Below, piece after piece: positions 24,574 to 33,813 of a stretch of DNA of 64,000 nt. Every line of letters begins with the position of its first letter. The first letter of the stretch is position 1. Source of the stretch: Neoluteolibacter marinus (GTDB lineage Bacteria; Verrucomicrobiota; Verrucomicrobiia; Verrucomicrobiales; Akkermansiaceae); NCBI RefSeq assembly GCF_014904755.1, contig NZ_JACZFQ010000003.1:62001-126000 (forward strand), read 5' to 3'. The notes under the pieces are model-generated. The model did no database searches, had not been told where the DNA came from, and worked only from the letters and a program-made list of their open reading frames with translations. A program made the translations under genes and the position numbers.

Positions 24574-27036
24574 ATGAATGGGAGGACGGTTGTTGGCTTC
24601 ATCGGTTTGGTCGTCGGCCTTGCGCTGACTCCTTGCCGGCCGGCCGGGGCAGCGACGGGACCGCTGGTAGGCACCGTCACGACCGACGAGGCGTGGTTGC
24701 TCTACCGGCCGGGTGCGCAGGAACGTCCGCTGCGACTTTCGGTTCTCGACGCCGCGGGGGAGGTCGTGGCCACGAGCGAGGCGGCTTGCGTGGAGGCGGA
24801 CGATTATGTGGCCAAGTTCCACGTTTCAGGACTCCACGCGGCTACCTCCTATCGGTACCGGATCGATGACATCGGCGGTGCCGAGGCGGTGACGCTGGCG
24901 GGGCCGGAGGAGGGCTTGGGTTTCAAGACGGCGCTGCAGCCGGGGGGCCGGGGTATGGTCCGGGCGGCCTTTGCTTCCTGTGCGAACAACACCTCCGAGC
25001 CGGTGTGGCAGCGCATCGGGATGATCGGGATCGACCAGTTGTTCCTGTGCGGCGACACGCCCTACGTGGACGTGGGCGATCTGGCGACGATCCGCGTGAA
25101 GCACCGTGCGTTCCTGGAGACCCCGTTCCTGGCCTCGCTGATCCGAAGGGTGCCGACAGCCGGGACCTGGGATGACCATGATTTCGGGCTGAATGGTGGC
25201 AACGGCGTCTCGACCGCCAGCCGCAAGGAAAACACCCGCCGGGGCTTCGTCGAATACCGGGCCCATGACCAGTTCGGCGAAGGCCAGGCAGGCGTCTATC
25301 ACAAGATCGACCGCGGCGTGATGGAGGTCTTCCTGTTGGACCCGCGCTGGTATTCGCAAACCGGAGCTTCGCCGGTCGATGCGGACCAGATGACCTGTTT
25401 CGGCCCGGCCCAGTGGCAGTGGATCCGCGATTCGCTGCTGGCCTCGCGGGCACCGTTCAAGGTGCTGGTGATGGGCCAGGTGTGGCAGGACAAGAAGAAC
25501 AGCGAGACCGATGACATGTTCACCTACTGGTACGAGCGGGATGCCTTGCTCGACTTCATCCGGGACCAGCGGATCCCGGGGGTCGTGCTCGTGGGCGGGG
25601 ACATCCACGTTTCGCGACACCTGGTCCATCCGCAACGCGTCGGCTACGACCTGCACGATTTCATCACCTCGCCGGCCCACACCTCGGTGATTCCGTCGCT
25701 CGATGTCGCCCATCCCGATCTGGTGTGGTCGTCGCAGCAGCCCCGGCAGTTCCTCACACTGGAGGCGGAAACCCGGGTCAGTCCGGCCGTGTTGACGGCG
25801 CGCTTTTATCTTTCCGATGGCACCATCCAACGCGAGGTGATCGTCACGCAGGATCAGCTGGCACCCAGGGAAGGCCGGGACTTGGGCAAGGGGCTGAGGG
25901 CGTGGTGGGACTTCGAGGGTGACTCGGGGAACCGCTCGGTGCTCGGCGGACGGGTCGATGCCGCCGCGATGAACTGTGCCGCGTTGGTGGCGGAGGGCGG
26001 TCTGCGCGGCGGGGCGATGTCGTTCTCACGGGCCGCCGGCCAGTATCTCGTGGTTCCCGGGAGTGCCCTCGACGACAACAGCGCGGGGCATACGGTGTCG
26101 ATGTGGTGCAAGCCGGCGAGCCTCCCGGCCGACGGGACCACCGAGCGACACTTCCTGATGGAAAGCACCCTTGGCAGCGCGGCCAGTGACGATGCGGGCT
26201 ATTCGATTTCGATCAGCTTGCGGGCAGGCGCCAGTGCCGACAAGGTCAACCTGGAGCTTTTCACCCGGACCCTGCAGCCGGCGACGGGTGTGAATGCATC
26301 CCCGACCGAACTGGCGCAGGGCGGGTTCGGCTGTGAGCTGGACCGCACGCTTTTCACCGGCCGCTGGGCCCATGTCGCGATGAGTTTCGACAGCCGCCAT
26401 CTGCGTCTTTATATCGACGGCGTTGAGGCTGCGGATCATCTCCTGCCGGTTCCCGGGCCGGCGGCCGAGTGCGGCGGCCTGATCATCGGTGGTCATCGGG
26501 CGGGCACCGGGCGGAACTTCGACGGTATGCTCGATGAAGTTGCCCTGTGGCAGCGGGTCATCGGGCCCGAAGAAATCGCCACGCTCTATCACGACGGATC
26601 CCCGGTCGCCTTGCCCATCGCGGTGGCCGCGATCGACACGGACGGGGACACCCTCGAGGACTGGTACGAAGTCCTCAACGGCATGGATCCGCAGGACCCC
26701 TCCGATGTCCTCGCGGACATCGACTCCGACGGCGTGCCCGCCTATCTGGAGCGGATGGCGGGCACCCATCCGGGGCATGACGATTCGGGCACCTATGATT
26801 CGCTGCGAAATCTTCTCGGCCTGACCGCTGATGCCGGCGGGCTCGTTTTCCGAAATCCGGCCGGAGATTCCCTCCGCTTCAGGCTAACCCTGGCATCGGG
26901 TGCTGATCCCGCGAGCTGGGAGGCCGTGGTCCCGGACGCCGCGACGCGGGTTTCCCCGACCGGCGGCCGTTTGGAAATCGTCACCCCGGACGCGGGCCAG
27001 GCGGAGCGGTTCTTCCGTCTTGAAGCCACCGAATGA
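24574..27036 (+). CDS. PhoD-like phosphatase with LamG domain and C-terminal acidic/FFRL module
   Basis: About 820 residues. The signal peptide runs from ATG 24574 (MNGRTVVGFIGLVVGLALTP); two upstream ATGs are also in frame. The PhoD-type alkaline phosphatase/phosphodiesterase core (about 30-430) shows ASCANNTSEPVWQRIG, LFLCGDTPYVD, GTWDDHDFGLNGG and VVLVGGDIHVSRH. A LamG/concanavalin-like domain follows (WWDFEGDSG to LDEVALWQRVIG, about 440-665). Then come acidic DTDGDTLEDWYEVLNGMDP and DIDSDGVPAYLERMAGTHP segments and a ~60-residue end ERFFRLEATE. It is probably exported and surface-bound, releasing phosphate from extracellular esters. Confidence 0.9.
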   Translation: MNGRTVVGFIGLVVGLALTPCRPAGAATGPLVGTVTTDEAWLLYRPGAQERPLRLSVLDAAGEVVATSEAACVEADDYVAKFHVSGLHAATSYRYRIDDIGGAEAVTLAGPEEGLGFKTALQPGGRGMVRAAFASCANNTSEPVWQRIGMIGIDQLFLCGDTPYVDVGDLATIRVKHRAFLETPFLASLIRRVPTAGTWDDHDFGLNGGNGVSTASRKENTRRGFVEYRAHDQFGEGQAGVYHKIDRGVMEVFLLDPRWYSQTGASPVDADQMTCFGPAQWQWIRDSLLASRAPFKVLVMGQVWQDKKNSETDDMFTYWYERDALLDFIRDQRIPGVVLVGGDIHVSRHLVHPQRVGYDLHDFITSPAHTSVIPSLDVAHPDLVWSSQQPRQFLTLEAETRVSPAVLTARFYLSDGTIQREVIVTQDQLAPREGRDLGKGLRAWWDFEGDSGNRSVLGGRVDAAAMNCAALVAEGGLRGGAMSFSRAAGQYLVVPGSALDDNSAGHTVSMWCKPASLPADGTTERHFLMESTLGSAASDDAGYSISISLRAGASADKVNLELFTRTLQPATGVNASPTELAQGGFGCELDRTLFTGRWAHVAMSFDSRHLRLYIDGVEAADHLLPVPGPAAECGGLIIGGHRAGTGRNFDGMLDEVALWQRVIGPEEIATLYHDGSPVALPIAVAAIDTDGDTLEDWYEVLNGMDPQDPSDVLADIDSDGVPAYLERMAGTHPGHDDSGTYDSLRNLLGLTADAGGLVFRNPAGDSLRFRLTLASGADPASWEAVVPDAATRVSPTGGRLEIVTPDAGQAERFFRLEATE

Positions 27037-27062
27037 AGGGTCCGACGACGAAAGAATGCATC

Positions 27063-28025
27063 ATGAAACGCACCTCCATTTGCCCAGAGGTTTCTTGCAA
27101 GAAACATAATAACCCCAAGATGCTATATTGCTCCCCAAAACCCTACCCGATTCACCGGGGTGTTCTCGTGGCTTCGCTGGTGGTTCTCGCGTGCAGCCCT
27201 CGATTGCAGGCTGCTTTGACGGCCGGGATGGTGGCCTACTATGACTTCGAGGAAAGCGGAGCGGCCGGGCTCACCAACAAGGCCCCGGGAGCCAGTGGAG
27301 GCGACCTGAGCTGGGGCGGATCCCCGGTCCTGAGCACCACGGGCTTTACGGGTGACGCGAGCTTCGCGGCCCCCGACGGCATCAGCAACCGCGGCAGCTT
27401 GCTGGCGGGAGGCGTCTTGAACCTCGTCGATGCCGAGAATGCCTTCGTCACCGCTCCGATCGGCAGCGCCGATCTGGGCAGCATCTTCACCCTCTCGATC
27501 TGGACCTACCTCGCGCCGGGTTCCGAAAACACCAGTTCCCGCTTCCACGCCCTTGAGTCGAGCGATCCCGGGGTCTGGGATGTTTCCTGGGGTACGACCT
27601 CGACGGTGAGCTCCACCGCCTACGACGACTACCTGGTCTACGTCGAAACCACGGCGGCTCCGACCATCAGCGGCCTCGCTCCGGAGAGCTGGCAGCACGT
27701 GCTGCTGGAATACGACACCAGCGGTGCGAATCCGACCGTCTCGGCCTATGTCAACGGCGCCACCATTCCCGTCACGGCGAGCGACAGCAGCGGCACCTTT
27801 TCGTTCAGCGGGCTGAACATCGGACGCTATCGCAACGACAGCGCGGACCGTGACTGGGATGGCATGATCGACGAGGTGGCGATCTGGGACCGCGCGCTCG
27901 ACGAGGCGGAGCGTGGCGAGGTCTATGCCCGCGGGCTGGCCGGCGTGGCCGTGCCGGAGCCGTCCTCGCTTTTCCTGTTCGGCGCGTTTGGAGCCCTTGC
28001 GCTGCTGCACCGCCGCAAGGCCTGA
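27063..28025 (+). CDS. LamG-domain PEP-CTERM protein (exosortase substrate)
   Basis: 320 residues as annotated, but the start is uncertain: codons 1-30 are low in G/C third positions and hold a palindrome, so ATG 27120 or a later GTG may be the true start before the signal segment VLVASLVVLACSPRLQA. The body is a LamG fold (GMVAYYDFEESGAAGLTNKA, ESWQHVLLEYDTSG, DWDGMIDEVAIWDRALDEAE). It ends in a classic PEP-CTERM: VPEPSSLFLFGAFGAL, more hydrophobic residues and RRKA, recognised by exosortase. The exosortase gene at 43 kb is the likely processing enzyme. First of three LamG paralogues in a row. Confidence 0.9.
   Translation: MKRTSICPEVSCKKHNNPKMLYCSPKPYPIHRGVLVASLVVLACSPRLQAALTAGMVAYYDFEESGAAGLTNKAPGASGGDLSWGGSPVLSTTGFTGDASFAAPDGISNRGSLLAGGVLNLVDAENAFVTAPIGSADLGSIFTLSIWTYLAPGSENTSSRFHALESSDPGVWDVSWGTTSTVSSTAYDDYLVYVETTAAPTISGLAPESWQHVLLEYDTSGANPTVSAYVNGATIPVTASDSSGTFSFSGLNIGRYRNDSADRDWDGMIDEVAIWDRALDEAERGEVYARGLAGVAVPEPSSLFLFGAFGALALLHRRKA
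27091..27104. promoter_or_regulatory. 14-bp perfect palindrome near the PEP-CTERM gene start
   Basis: TTTCTTGCAAGAAA is fully self-complementary and sits in an AT-richer patch between the PhoD gene and the signal-peptide codons. It could be an operator if translation starts at 27120 or later. Confidence 0.4.
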
Positions 28026-28067
28026 GATTCTTGTCCAAACCACAAAACCCCATCGATCGCAGACATC

Positions 28068-29459
28068 ATGAAGACACGGATCATCCTGTTGGGCTTCTCG
28101 GCCCTCGTCTCCGGCCAGCTGGCCCGGGCGCAACTGACCTCCGGCCTGGTGGCCTACTATGACTTCGAGGACCTCGCCAACGATCCGGCCGCATCCGGTC
28201 CTGACCTCGAGATCTCCGCGACGGCCAGCCACCTCCTGGCGGTGGCGGGAGGAAAGGTCGGCAACGCGGTCGAGTTCACCGGCACGACGGGCAATTTCCT
28301 GAATGCCGCGATCGGCTTCGGTGGCGGCGGGGCGAACCAACTGGGCGAAAGCTTCACCGTTTCCGCCTGGTACAACCTCGACACCGACGCCGCGAGCGGC
28401 GCGAGCCGTTTCTTCGTCTTCGAGGGATCCACCGACTACGACATTTCCTACGGGCTCCGGAATCTGGTCAACGCGAACGGCTACAACGACGCGCAGACCT
28501 ACACCAATGGGGCCGGCAGCATGAACCACAACGACGTGCATGTTCCCGGGACGTGGCAGCATGTGCTGATGACCTATCAAAGCACCGATGGCACCACGGT
28601 CATCACGACCTACCTCGACGGCATTGCCGTGGGGACATTGAGCGGTTCGACCGCGGCACTGGTGTCCGCGGGGATCCATCTCGGCAACGCCCGTGATGGA
28701 TCCACCAACCGCGCCTTCGACGGCAAGATCGACGAGTTCGCGGCGTGGAGCCGGGTTCTCGCCAGCGGCGAGATCGCCAGCGTCTATCAAGCGGGAATGA
28801 ACGGCGAGCGGGTCGACGAGGTGGTTGGCTTCCTGGTCGATGTCGTCAGCGCGGACCCGGCCCGCGGCACGGCGACCGGTTCCGGATTCTATGCGTCCGG
28901 CAGCGAGGTGGCGGTGTCCGCGGAGCCGAACCCGGGCTACGCGTTTGTCGAATGGACCGGGGACTTTGCAGGCCAGCCCGCGGATTTCAACCACACCGTG
29001 AATGGCGGCGCCTCGGCAACGGCGGTGTTCGGCGAGGACACCGGCGACGCGGATGACGACGGGCTGACGAACTACGAGGAAATCGTGCTGCTGGGAACGC
29101 TGCCGGACAATCCGGACAGCGACGGCGACCAGATTCCGGATGGCGTCGAGGTCGATGAAACCTACACCGACCCGCTGTCCGACGACTCGGCCCTGGTGGC
29201 CTTCGTCGACGCCAAGCTGTGCCCCGACCAGGCCGGGGCGATCGCCCTTTCCGGGCTGGAAATCGAGCGCAACCCGGTTTCCGGCCAGATCACCCTCAGG
29301 CTGGGCCTGCAGGGCTCCGCCGACCGGACGAACTGGTCTCCGGTGCCTCTGGACAGCCCTGCTTTCTCGGTCACGCCGGCGGGTGACGGCTGGGACGTCA
29401 CGATCCCCGCGCCGTCCGCGGAAGTGGATTCCTACATTCTGCTCGGAAGCCGCCCCTGA
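28068..29459 (+). CDS. LamG-domain secreted protein with acidic-repeat C-terminus (paralogue 2)
   Basis: 463 residues. Signal peptide MKTRIILLGFSALVSGQLAR. The LamG fold starts LTSGLVAYYDFEDLANDPAA and ends with KIDEFAAWSRVLASGEI. A ~70-residue repeat-like module follows (SAEPNPGYAFVEWTGDFAGQ, resembling Listeria-Bacteroides/InlB B-type repeats), then calcium-binding-like DTGDADDDGLTNYEEIVLLG and NPDSDGDQIPDGVEVDE, and a final beta-type domain ending SYILLGSRP. There is no PEP-CTERM. It starts 42 bp after the previous paralogue. Likely a surface carbohydrate-binding or structural protein. Confidence 0.88.
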   Translation: MKTRIILLGFSALVSGQLARAQLTSGLVAYYDFEDLANDPAASGPDLEISATASHLLAVAGGKVGNAVEFTGTTGNFLNAAIGFGGGGANQLGESFTVSAWYNLDTDAASGASRFFVFEGSTDYDISYGLRNLVNANGYNDAQTYTNGAGSMNHNDVHVPGTWQHVLMTYQSTDGTTVITTYLDGIAVGTLSGSTAALVSAGIHLGNARDGSTNRAFDGKIDEFAAWSRVLASGEIASVYQAGMNGERVDEVVGFLVDVVSADPARGTATGSGFYASGSEVAVSAEPNPGYAFVEWTGDFAGQPADFNHTVNGGASATAVFGEDTGDADDDGLTNYEEIVLLGTLPDNPDSDGDQIPDGVEVDETYTDPLSDDSALVAFVDAKLCPDQAGAIALSGLEIERNPVSGQITLRLGLQGSADRTNWSPVPLDSPAFSVTPAGDGWDVTIPAPSAEVDSYILLGSRP

Positions 29460-29489
29460 ACCGCAAATCACACCAACCTCCTGAATGCG

Positions 29490-31001
29490 ATGAAATCTCC
29501 AGTCCGCTTCGCAGCCTTGCTCGGGATCGTGGCCGCCGGCCAAACCGGCGTGGCGACGGCCGATCTCCTGACGGGCTTGCTCGGCTACTATGACTTCGAG
29601 GAAGCCGGCGATGCCGGCCTCGCCAACAAGGCTCCCGGATCGACCGGCGGACACGACGGTGTCCGTGGCGGGACCAATGCCCTCTACTCCGGATGGTCGG
29701 CGGGATCCGACCCGACCGGACCCGGCTTCACGGGAAAGGTCGACTTCACCAGTGCTGATCCCGCAGGTGCCGGTGTCAGTTTCCGCCAGGACACGCTGAT
29801 CGGGGGGGCACTCAACCTCGACGATGATCGCGACGAGTATGTGGAGATCCCGATCGGCAGCAGCGAACTGGGCGCGGCCTTCACGGTGGCCGCGTGGCAT
29901 TGTCTGGCGCCCGGTGCGAACAATGCCAGCAACCGCTACCATGTCTTCGAGGGTTCGAACGACTACGATATCTCCTGGGGTACGGAGAACACCGGGTTCA
30001 ATACGGTTCAAGGTTCCTACCGCTACCTCGGCTACGTTGCCGGTGGGCCCAACGGGGGATTCGGACCGGCGGGGGTGGCCACCGGGGTGTGGCAGCACGT
30101 CGTTGAAACGGTGACCTTCGACGGGGCCGCGGCGACGATGACGATCTATCTCAACGGCGAGTATTTCGACACCCGGACGGTTGCTGCCACGGCGGCGTCC
30201 TTCGATTTTCCCTCCCTGGTCTTCGGCCGGGCCCGCCTGGGCACCGGTGATCGCGATTGGGATGGCATGATCGACGAGGTGGGTGTCTGGACGCGGGTTC
30301 TGGACCAGAATGATGTCAACGAGCTCTATCTGCGCGGTGCCGGGGCGATCCCGCTGAGCGCCGACCTTGCCGCCCTGGGCAAGGCATTCATCGGCGTGGC
30401 GGCCTCCGACCCCGCCGCGGGGCAGGTGTCGGGCAGCGACATCTACGACCTCGACGCCACCACTCGGATCGTGGCATCCGCGGCCCCCGGCTATGTGTTC
30501 GCCGGGTGGTCGGACGGTTTTGCCGGACAGCCGGAGGAGTTCAACCACACTGTCACGGGATCCGTCTCCGCATTCGCCAGCCTCGTGCCCGACACGGCGG
30601 ACAGTGACGGCGACGGTCTGACCAACTTCGAGGAAGAAACCATCTACTTCACCTACGCCGACAACCCGGATTCCGACGGCGACCAGATCACGGACGGCGA
30701 CGAAGTGAAGAAGACCGGCACCGACCCCTTCTTGAACGATGGCGCGGCGATCGACTACATCCTGGCCCATCTCTGCACCGGCGGAATCTCGCCGGGCGAC
30801 GAGGTGCTCGCGCGCGATCCGGGCGCCAACCGCTTGTCGCTGCACCTCGAGGTCACCGGATCGACCCATCTCTCCGGCTGGTCGGTGATCCAGCCCGGCG
30901 TGTCGGTCGGCGAGTCCGCCGGGAGCTTGGAATTCACGCTCCCCGCAGCATCGGATCCGGCCCGATTCTTTGCGGTCGAAGGCCGCACGACCACTCCTTA
31001 A
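29490..31001 (+). CDS. LamG-domain secreted protein with acidic-repeat C-terminus (paralogue 3)
   Basis: 503 residues with signal peptide MKSPVRFAALLGIVAAGQTG. It has the same architecture as its upstream neighbour: LamG (LGYYDFEEAGDAGLANKAPG to DWDGMIDEVGVWTRVLDQND), the B-repeat-like module (AAPGYVFAGWSDGFAGQPEE), acidic DTADSDGDGLTNFEEETIYF and NPDSDGDQITDGDEVKKTGT, and a C-terminal domain ending PARFFAVEGRTTTP. The LamG part is closer in phrasing to paralogue 1 and the C-terminal part to paralogue 2, which suggests domain shuffling within the tandem array. Confidence 0.88.
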   Translation: MKSPVRFAALLGIVAAGQTGVATADLLTGLLGYYDFEEAGDAGLANKAPGSTGGHDGVRGGTNALYSGWSAGSDPTGPGFTGKVDFTSADPAGAGVSFRQDTLIGGALNLDDDRDEYVEIPIGSSELGAAFTVAAWHCLAPGANNASNRYHVFEGSNDYDISWGTENTGFNTVQGSYRYLGYVAGGPNGGFGPAGVATGVWQHVVETVTFDGAAATMTIYLNGEYFDTRTVAATAASFDFPSLVFGRARLGTGDRDWDGMIDEVGVWTRVLDQNDVNELYLRGAGAIPLSADLAALGKAFIGVAASDPAAGQVSGSDIYDLDATTRIVASAAPGYVFAGWSDGFAGQPEEFNHTVTGSVSAFASLVPDTADSDGDGLTNFEEETIYFTYADNPDSDGDQITDGDEVKKTGTDPFLNDGAAIDYILAHLCTGGISPGDEVLARDPGANRLSLHLEVTGSTHLSGWSVIQPGVSVGESAGSLEFTLPAASDPARFFAVEGRTTTP

Positions 31002-31032
31002 GGAAAGATTTCCGGGAGCTGGAACCACGGGG

Positions 31033-31073
31033 GTGCCGGTCATTGTCTCCAAGGATGGGGCCTTGACCGGCAC
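31033..31073. promoter_or_regulatory. Long hairpin upstream of the XRE-cupin regulator
   Basis: GTGCCGGTCA (31033-31042) pairs exactly with TGACCGGCAC (31064-31073) around a 21-nt loop that can itself pair CTCC with GGGG. There is no T-run. It may be a weak terminator for the LamG genes or an operator for the regulator that starts 30 bp later. Confidence 0.45.
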
Positions 31074-31102
31074 TGGCCTGACCACGACTCTCGCGGTCTG
31101 CC

Positions 31103-31663
31103 ATGAACCTCGTCGAACTCGCTTCCCGCATCAAGGCGGCCCGCCTCGCCCGGGGCTACACGCTCGACCGGGTGGCCGAACTTTCGGGCTTGGGCAAGGG
31201 CTTGTTGTCGAAGGTGGAAAACTTCCGCGTGACCCCGTCGTTGCCGACGCTCGCTCGGCTGAGCGAGGCCCTGGGCCTGAGCCTCTCGGAACTCTTCGAG
31301 GGGCTCGACGAGAAGCCGAAGCTGAGCATCGTGCGGACGGCGGAGCGCAAGGAGGTGGAACGGGACCGCGACCAGTCGGACATCAATTACCAGTCGCTGG
31401 CGCACCGGCGGCTCGACCGCAGCATGGATCCCTTCCTGCTCACGATCCCCTCCGGTGGCGGCCGGCGCGAGCCGATGCCTCACGAAGGCGAGGAGTTCCT
31501 GCTAGTGGTCAAAGGCGCGATTTCCTTCGAATACGACGGCGAGGTTCATCGCTTGGACGAGGGCGACGCGGCGTATTTCGACGCGGAGACCGATCACCGC
31601 GTCTTCAATCCTGGAGACGAGGAATCGAGGATCCTCTGCGTGTTCCTCGGGCGGCCGATGTGA
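31103..31663 (+). CDS. XRE-family transcriptional regulator with cupin domain
   Basis: 186 residues. N-terminal helix-turn-helix (about 6-62): RIKAARLARGYTLDRVAELS, GLGKGLLSKVENFRVTPSLP and TLARLSEALGLSLSELFEG. C-terminal small-ligand cupin (about 110-182): PHEGEEFLLVVKGAISFEYD and GDAAYFDAETDHRVFNPGDE. Proteins of this HipB/PuuR-like layout sense small amines, sulfonates or similar metabolites and usually repress a nearby operon. The nearest candidates are itself and the flanking plus-strand genes. Confidence 0.93.
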   Translation: MNLVELASRIKAARLARGYTLDRVAELSGLGKGLLSKVENFRVTPSLPTLARLSEALGLSLSELFEGLDEKPKLSIVRTAERKEVERDRDQSDINYQSLAHRRLDRSMDPFLLTIPSGGGRREPMPHEGEEFLLVVKGAISFEYDGEVHRLDEGDAAYFDAETDHRVFNPGDEESRILCVFLGRPM

Positions 31664-31715
31664 GGCTGGGGGCCAACCCTTGCCGCCCTGCGGACTGGGC
31701 GCTATGGGTGGGCCG

Positions 31716-32819
31716 ATGAGGTTTGAGGTTTATCTTGTAGCGGCCATTCTTTTCCTGTCTTGCACCGGCACCGAAGCGCGGTCCCGCGGCTACGCCTATC
31801 GACAGACGATCACGGTGAACGACGTGCCTGCCGAGGTGCGCATCCCGGGCCTGGCGATGTTCGGGGAAAGGGTGTCGATTTCCGGTGACTGGTGCGCCAT
31901 TTCCGAAATGGATTTCTGGACGCTGGAGTCGCAGCAGCATCTCTTCCGATGGGAGCGCGGAACATCCCCGGGGGGAGGTTCCTGGGAGTGGCGGCAGGCC
32001 GTGCCCGGCCTGGGCGGAGAGATGCATTTGCACGGGTCGAGATTGCTGGTCTGCCGCCGGGATTACGGCGGTCTCCAGGAGTACCGGCTGGTCGGGGGGA
32101 GTTGGCAGGAGTCGGGTCTGCCGATCAGCGAGTTGCAGGGGAGATGGAACTTCGAAGGGGAAGGTGCCTCCCTTGTTGCAACGCAGGGTGGTATCACCAA
32201 TGGACCCCGGCAACTCTGGGCATTGGACCACAGGCGTCGCGAAGGTTGGACGGCGGAGCCGATTGCCGAGGTGGGCGGACGTCTCGGCCTTTACTGCGAT
32301 CGTGAGGGCCGACGAGTGATCGTCGGAGGGCCGTATTTCGGAGAGGTATTGCGGGAATATCGAAAGGGGCGTGCAGGCTGGCAGCGATCCCGGAGCCTCG
32401 AGGTGATGCCTGCGTGGGACGGTCTCCGTTACTTTGCCTTGTGGCATGGCAATGTCGTCAGCCTGAAGTCATTTACCGATGCCTTCGGGAACCCTATCGG
32501 AATCCCGTCGGAGCTGTCGGTGCTCTTCCCGACGGGCCGAAGTTACCGGGAAGTTTTCACGAAGGAAACCCGCGGCCTACCTTGGGGTATCGCGACGACC
32601 GGTGGTTCCATCCTTCTCTATGGGGCGCCCACCGATGTCGTGGGGAATCCGACCCGGGGCCAGCTCGAGGTCTATGGTGCCTTCCTGAATCCGGTTCCGA
32701 CCCCCGACCTCGACGCTCAGGTGGTAGCATCCGGCGGGCGCTGGCTGGTCGTCTCCGACTCGATCGCGGACGCCTTCGGAAATCCGGTCGGCGGCAGCGT
32801 GGTGATGCTCCGCCGTTGA
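31716..32819 (+). CDS. Exported hypothetical protein, beta-propeller/FG-GAP-like
   Basis: 367 residues from ATG 31716, with a signal sequence MRFEVYLVAAILFLSCTGTE. The body has loosely repeated strands with a G-x-V-x-I-S/V-x-G rhythm (FGERVSISGDWCAI, GGEMHLHGSRLLVCRRDYG, GREGRR-like turns, DAFGNPIGIPS, DAFGNPVGGSVVML), reminiscent of the much larger FG-GAP proteins at 58-64 kb. Codon use is less GC-biased than in the flanking housekeeping genes. No catalytic motif was seen. It lies 52 bp after the XRE-cupin gene and may be co-transcribed. Function unknown. Confidence 0.7.
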   Translation: MRFEVYLVAAILFLSCTGTEARSRGYAYRQTITVNDVPAEVRIPGLAMFGERVSISGDWCAISEMDFWTLESQQHLFRWERGTSPGGGSWEWRQAVPGLGGEMHLHGSRLLVCRRDYGGLQEYRLVGGSWQESGLPISELQGRWNFEGEGASLVATQGGITNGPRQLWALDHRRREGWTAEPIAEVGGRLGLYCDREGRRVIVGGPYFGEVLREYRKGRAGWQRSRSLEVMPAWDGLRYFALWHGNVVSLKSFTDAFGNPIGIPSELSVLFPTGRSYREVFTKETRGLPWGIATTGGSILLYGAPTDVVGNPTRGQLEVYGAFLNPVPTPDLDAQVVASGGRWLVVSDSIADAFGNPVGGSVVMLRR

Positions 32820-32847
32820 TTCGAGGATTCGAGGGGCGATCGAACGG

Positions 32848-33813
32848 TCAGCCTTTCGCTTTCTTTTCCTCCACCACGTGCACGCCGTGGGGGTTGATGC
32901 GGGAAACGTAGACCTGGTTGCCGAGCGGGATGGCGGAGAAGACCTTGGCGATCGCCTCACCGACCTTGATGGCGGTTTCCTCGCCTTCACAGAGCGCGAA
33001 GACGCTGGGACCGGCGCCGGAGATCGAGAAGCCGAGGGCGCCGGCGGCGAGGGCCGCGCGCTTGGCCTTGTAGAACTCCGGGATGAGCTTCTGGCGGCGC
33101 GGCTCGGCGATGACGTCGTGGATCGAGCGCGAGATCAGGCCGTAGTCTTCCTGGATGATGCCGCACAGCAGCCCGCCGAGGTTGCCGATCTGCTGAGTGG
33201 CGTTCTGCAGCGGGATGTCCTTGGGCAGGATCTCGCGGGCGACCTTGGTCAGCACCTCGATGTCGGGATGCACGACGGCGGCCCAGAGGTTCTTCGGCGC
33301 GGGCAGCTGGGCGACGTCGAGCTCGTCATTGGAGCGGATGAAGACGATGCCACCGAGCAGGCAGGGTCCGACGTTGTCAGCGTGCCAAGCGCCGTCGGCC
33401 GAGGCCTCGCCGGCCATCGCGAAGGGCAGCAGCTGCTTCTTGGAAAGGGGTTCGCCGATCAGCTTGTTGACCGCGTAGGCACCGGCGACGGCGGAAGCGG
33501 CGGAGGAGCCGAGGCCGGAGCCGAAAGGCATCTTCTTGTGGATCTCCATTTCGATCCCGCGGTCGGTCATGCCGAGGTGGCGCAGCAGGTCGAGCGCAGC
33601 GACGCCGGCGGTGTTCTTTTCCGGGTTCTTGGGCAGCTTGCCCTCGTCGCCGGAGATGGCGGTGATGTGAAGGCCGGGCTTCTCACAGTGACGCACGACG
33701 ATCTCGTCGCCGGGCGAATCGATGGCGAATCCGAGCACGTCGTAACCGCACGCGACATTGGCGACGGTGGCGGGTGCGAAAACGCGGACTTCCTGGATGG
33801 CTTCCTTCAGCAT
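32848..33813 (-). CDS. thrB: Homoserine kinase ThrB
   Basis: 321 residues, GHMP kinase family. Phosphorylates homoserine to O-phosphohomoserine, the substrate of ThrC. Motif 1 is VFAPATVANVACGYDVLGFA, motif 2 (ATP loop) MPFGSGLGSSAASAVAGAYA, and motif 3 GALGFSISGAGPSVFALCEG. All are intact, and the length is typical. It stands alone on the minus strand, convergent with the FG-GAP-like gene and divergent from purE; thrC is 16 kb away. Confidence 0.96.
   Translation of the reverse strand: MLKEAIQEVRVFAPATVANVACGYDVLGFAIDSPGDEIVVRHCEKPGLHITAISGDEGKLPKNPEKNTAGVAALDLLRHLGMTDRGIEMEIHKKMPFGSGLGSSAASAVAGAYAVNKLIGEPLSKKQLLPFAMAGEASADGAWHADNVGPCLLGGIVFIRSNDELDVAQLPAPKNLWAAVVHPDIEVLTKVAREILPKDIPLQNATQQIGNLGGLLCGIIQEDYGLISRSIHDVIAEPRRQKLIPEFYKAKRAALAAGALGFSISGAGPSVFALCEGEETAIKVGEAIAKVFSAIPLGNQVYVSRINPHGVHVVEEKKAKG

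Noticed and set aside
22347-24822. Long minus-strand frames opposite phnY and the peroxidase
   Set aside because: Antisense shadows of genes with intact catalytic motifs.
27123-31085. A 1320-codon open frame on the minus strand opposite the LamG genes
   Set aside because: It runs antisense to three well-supported genes, has a biased Arg/Gly/Asp/His composition typical of shadow frames in GC-rich DNA, and shows no domain.
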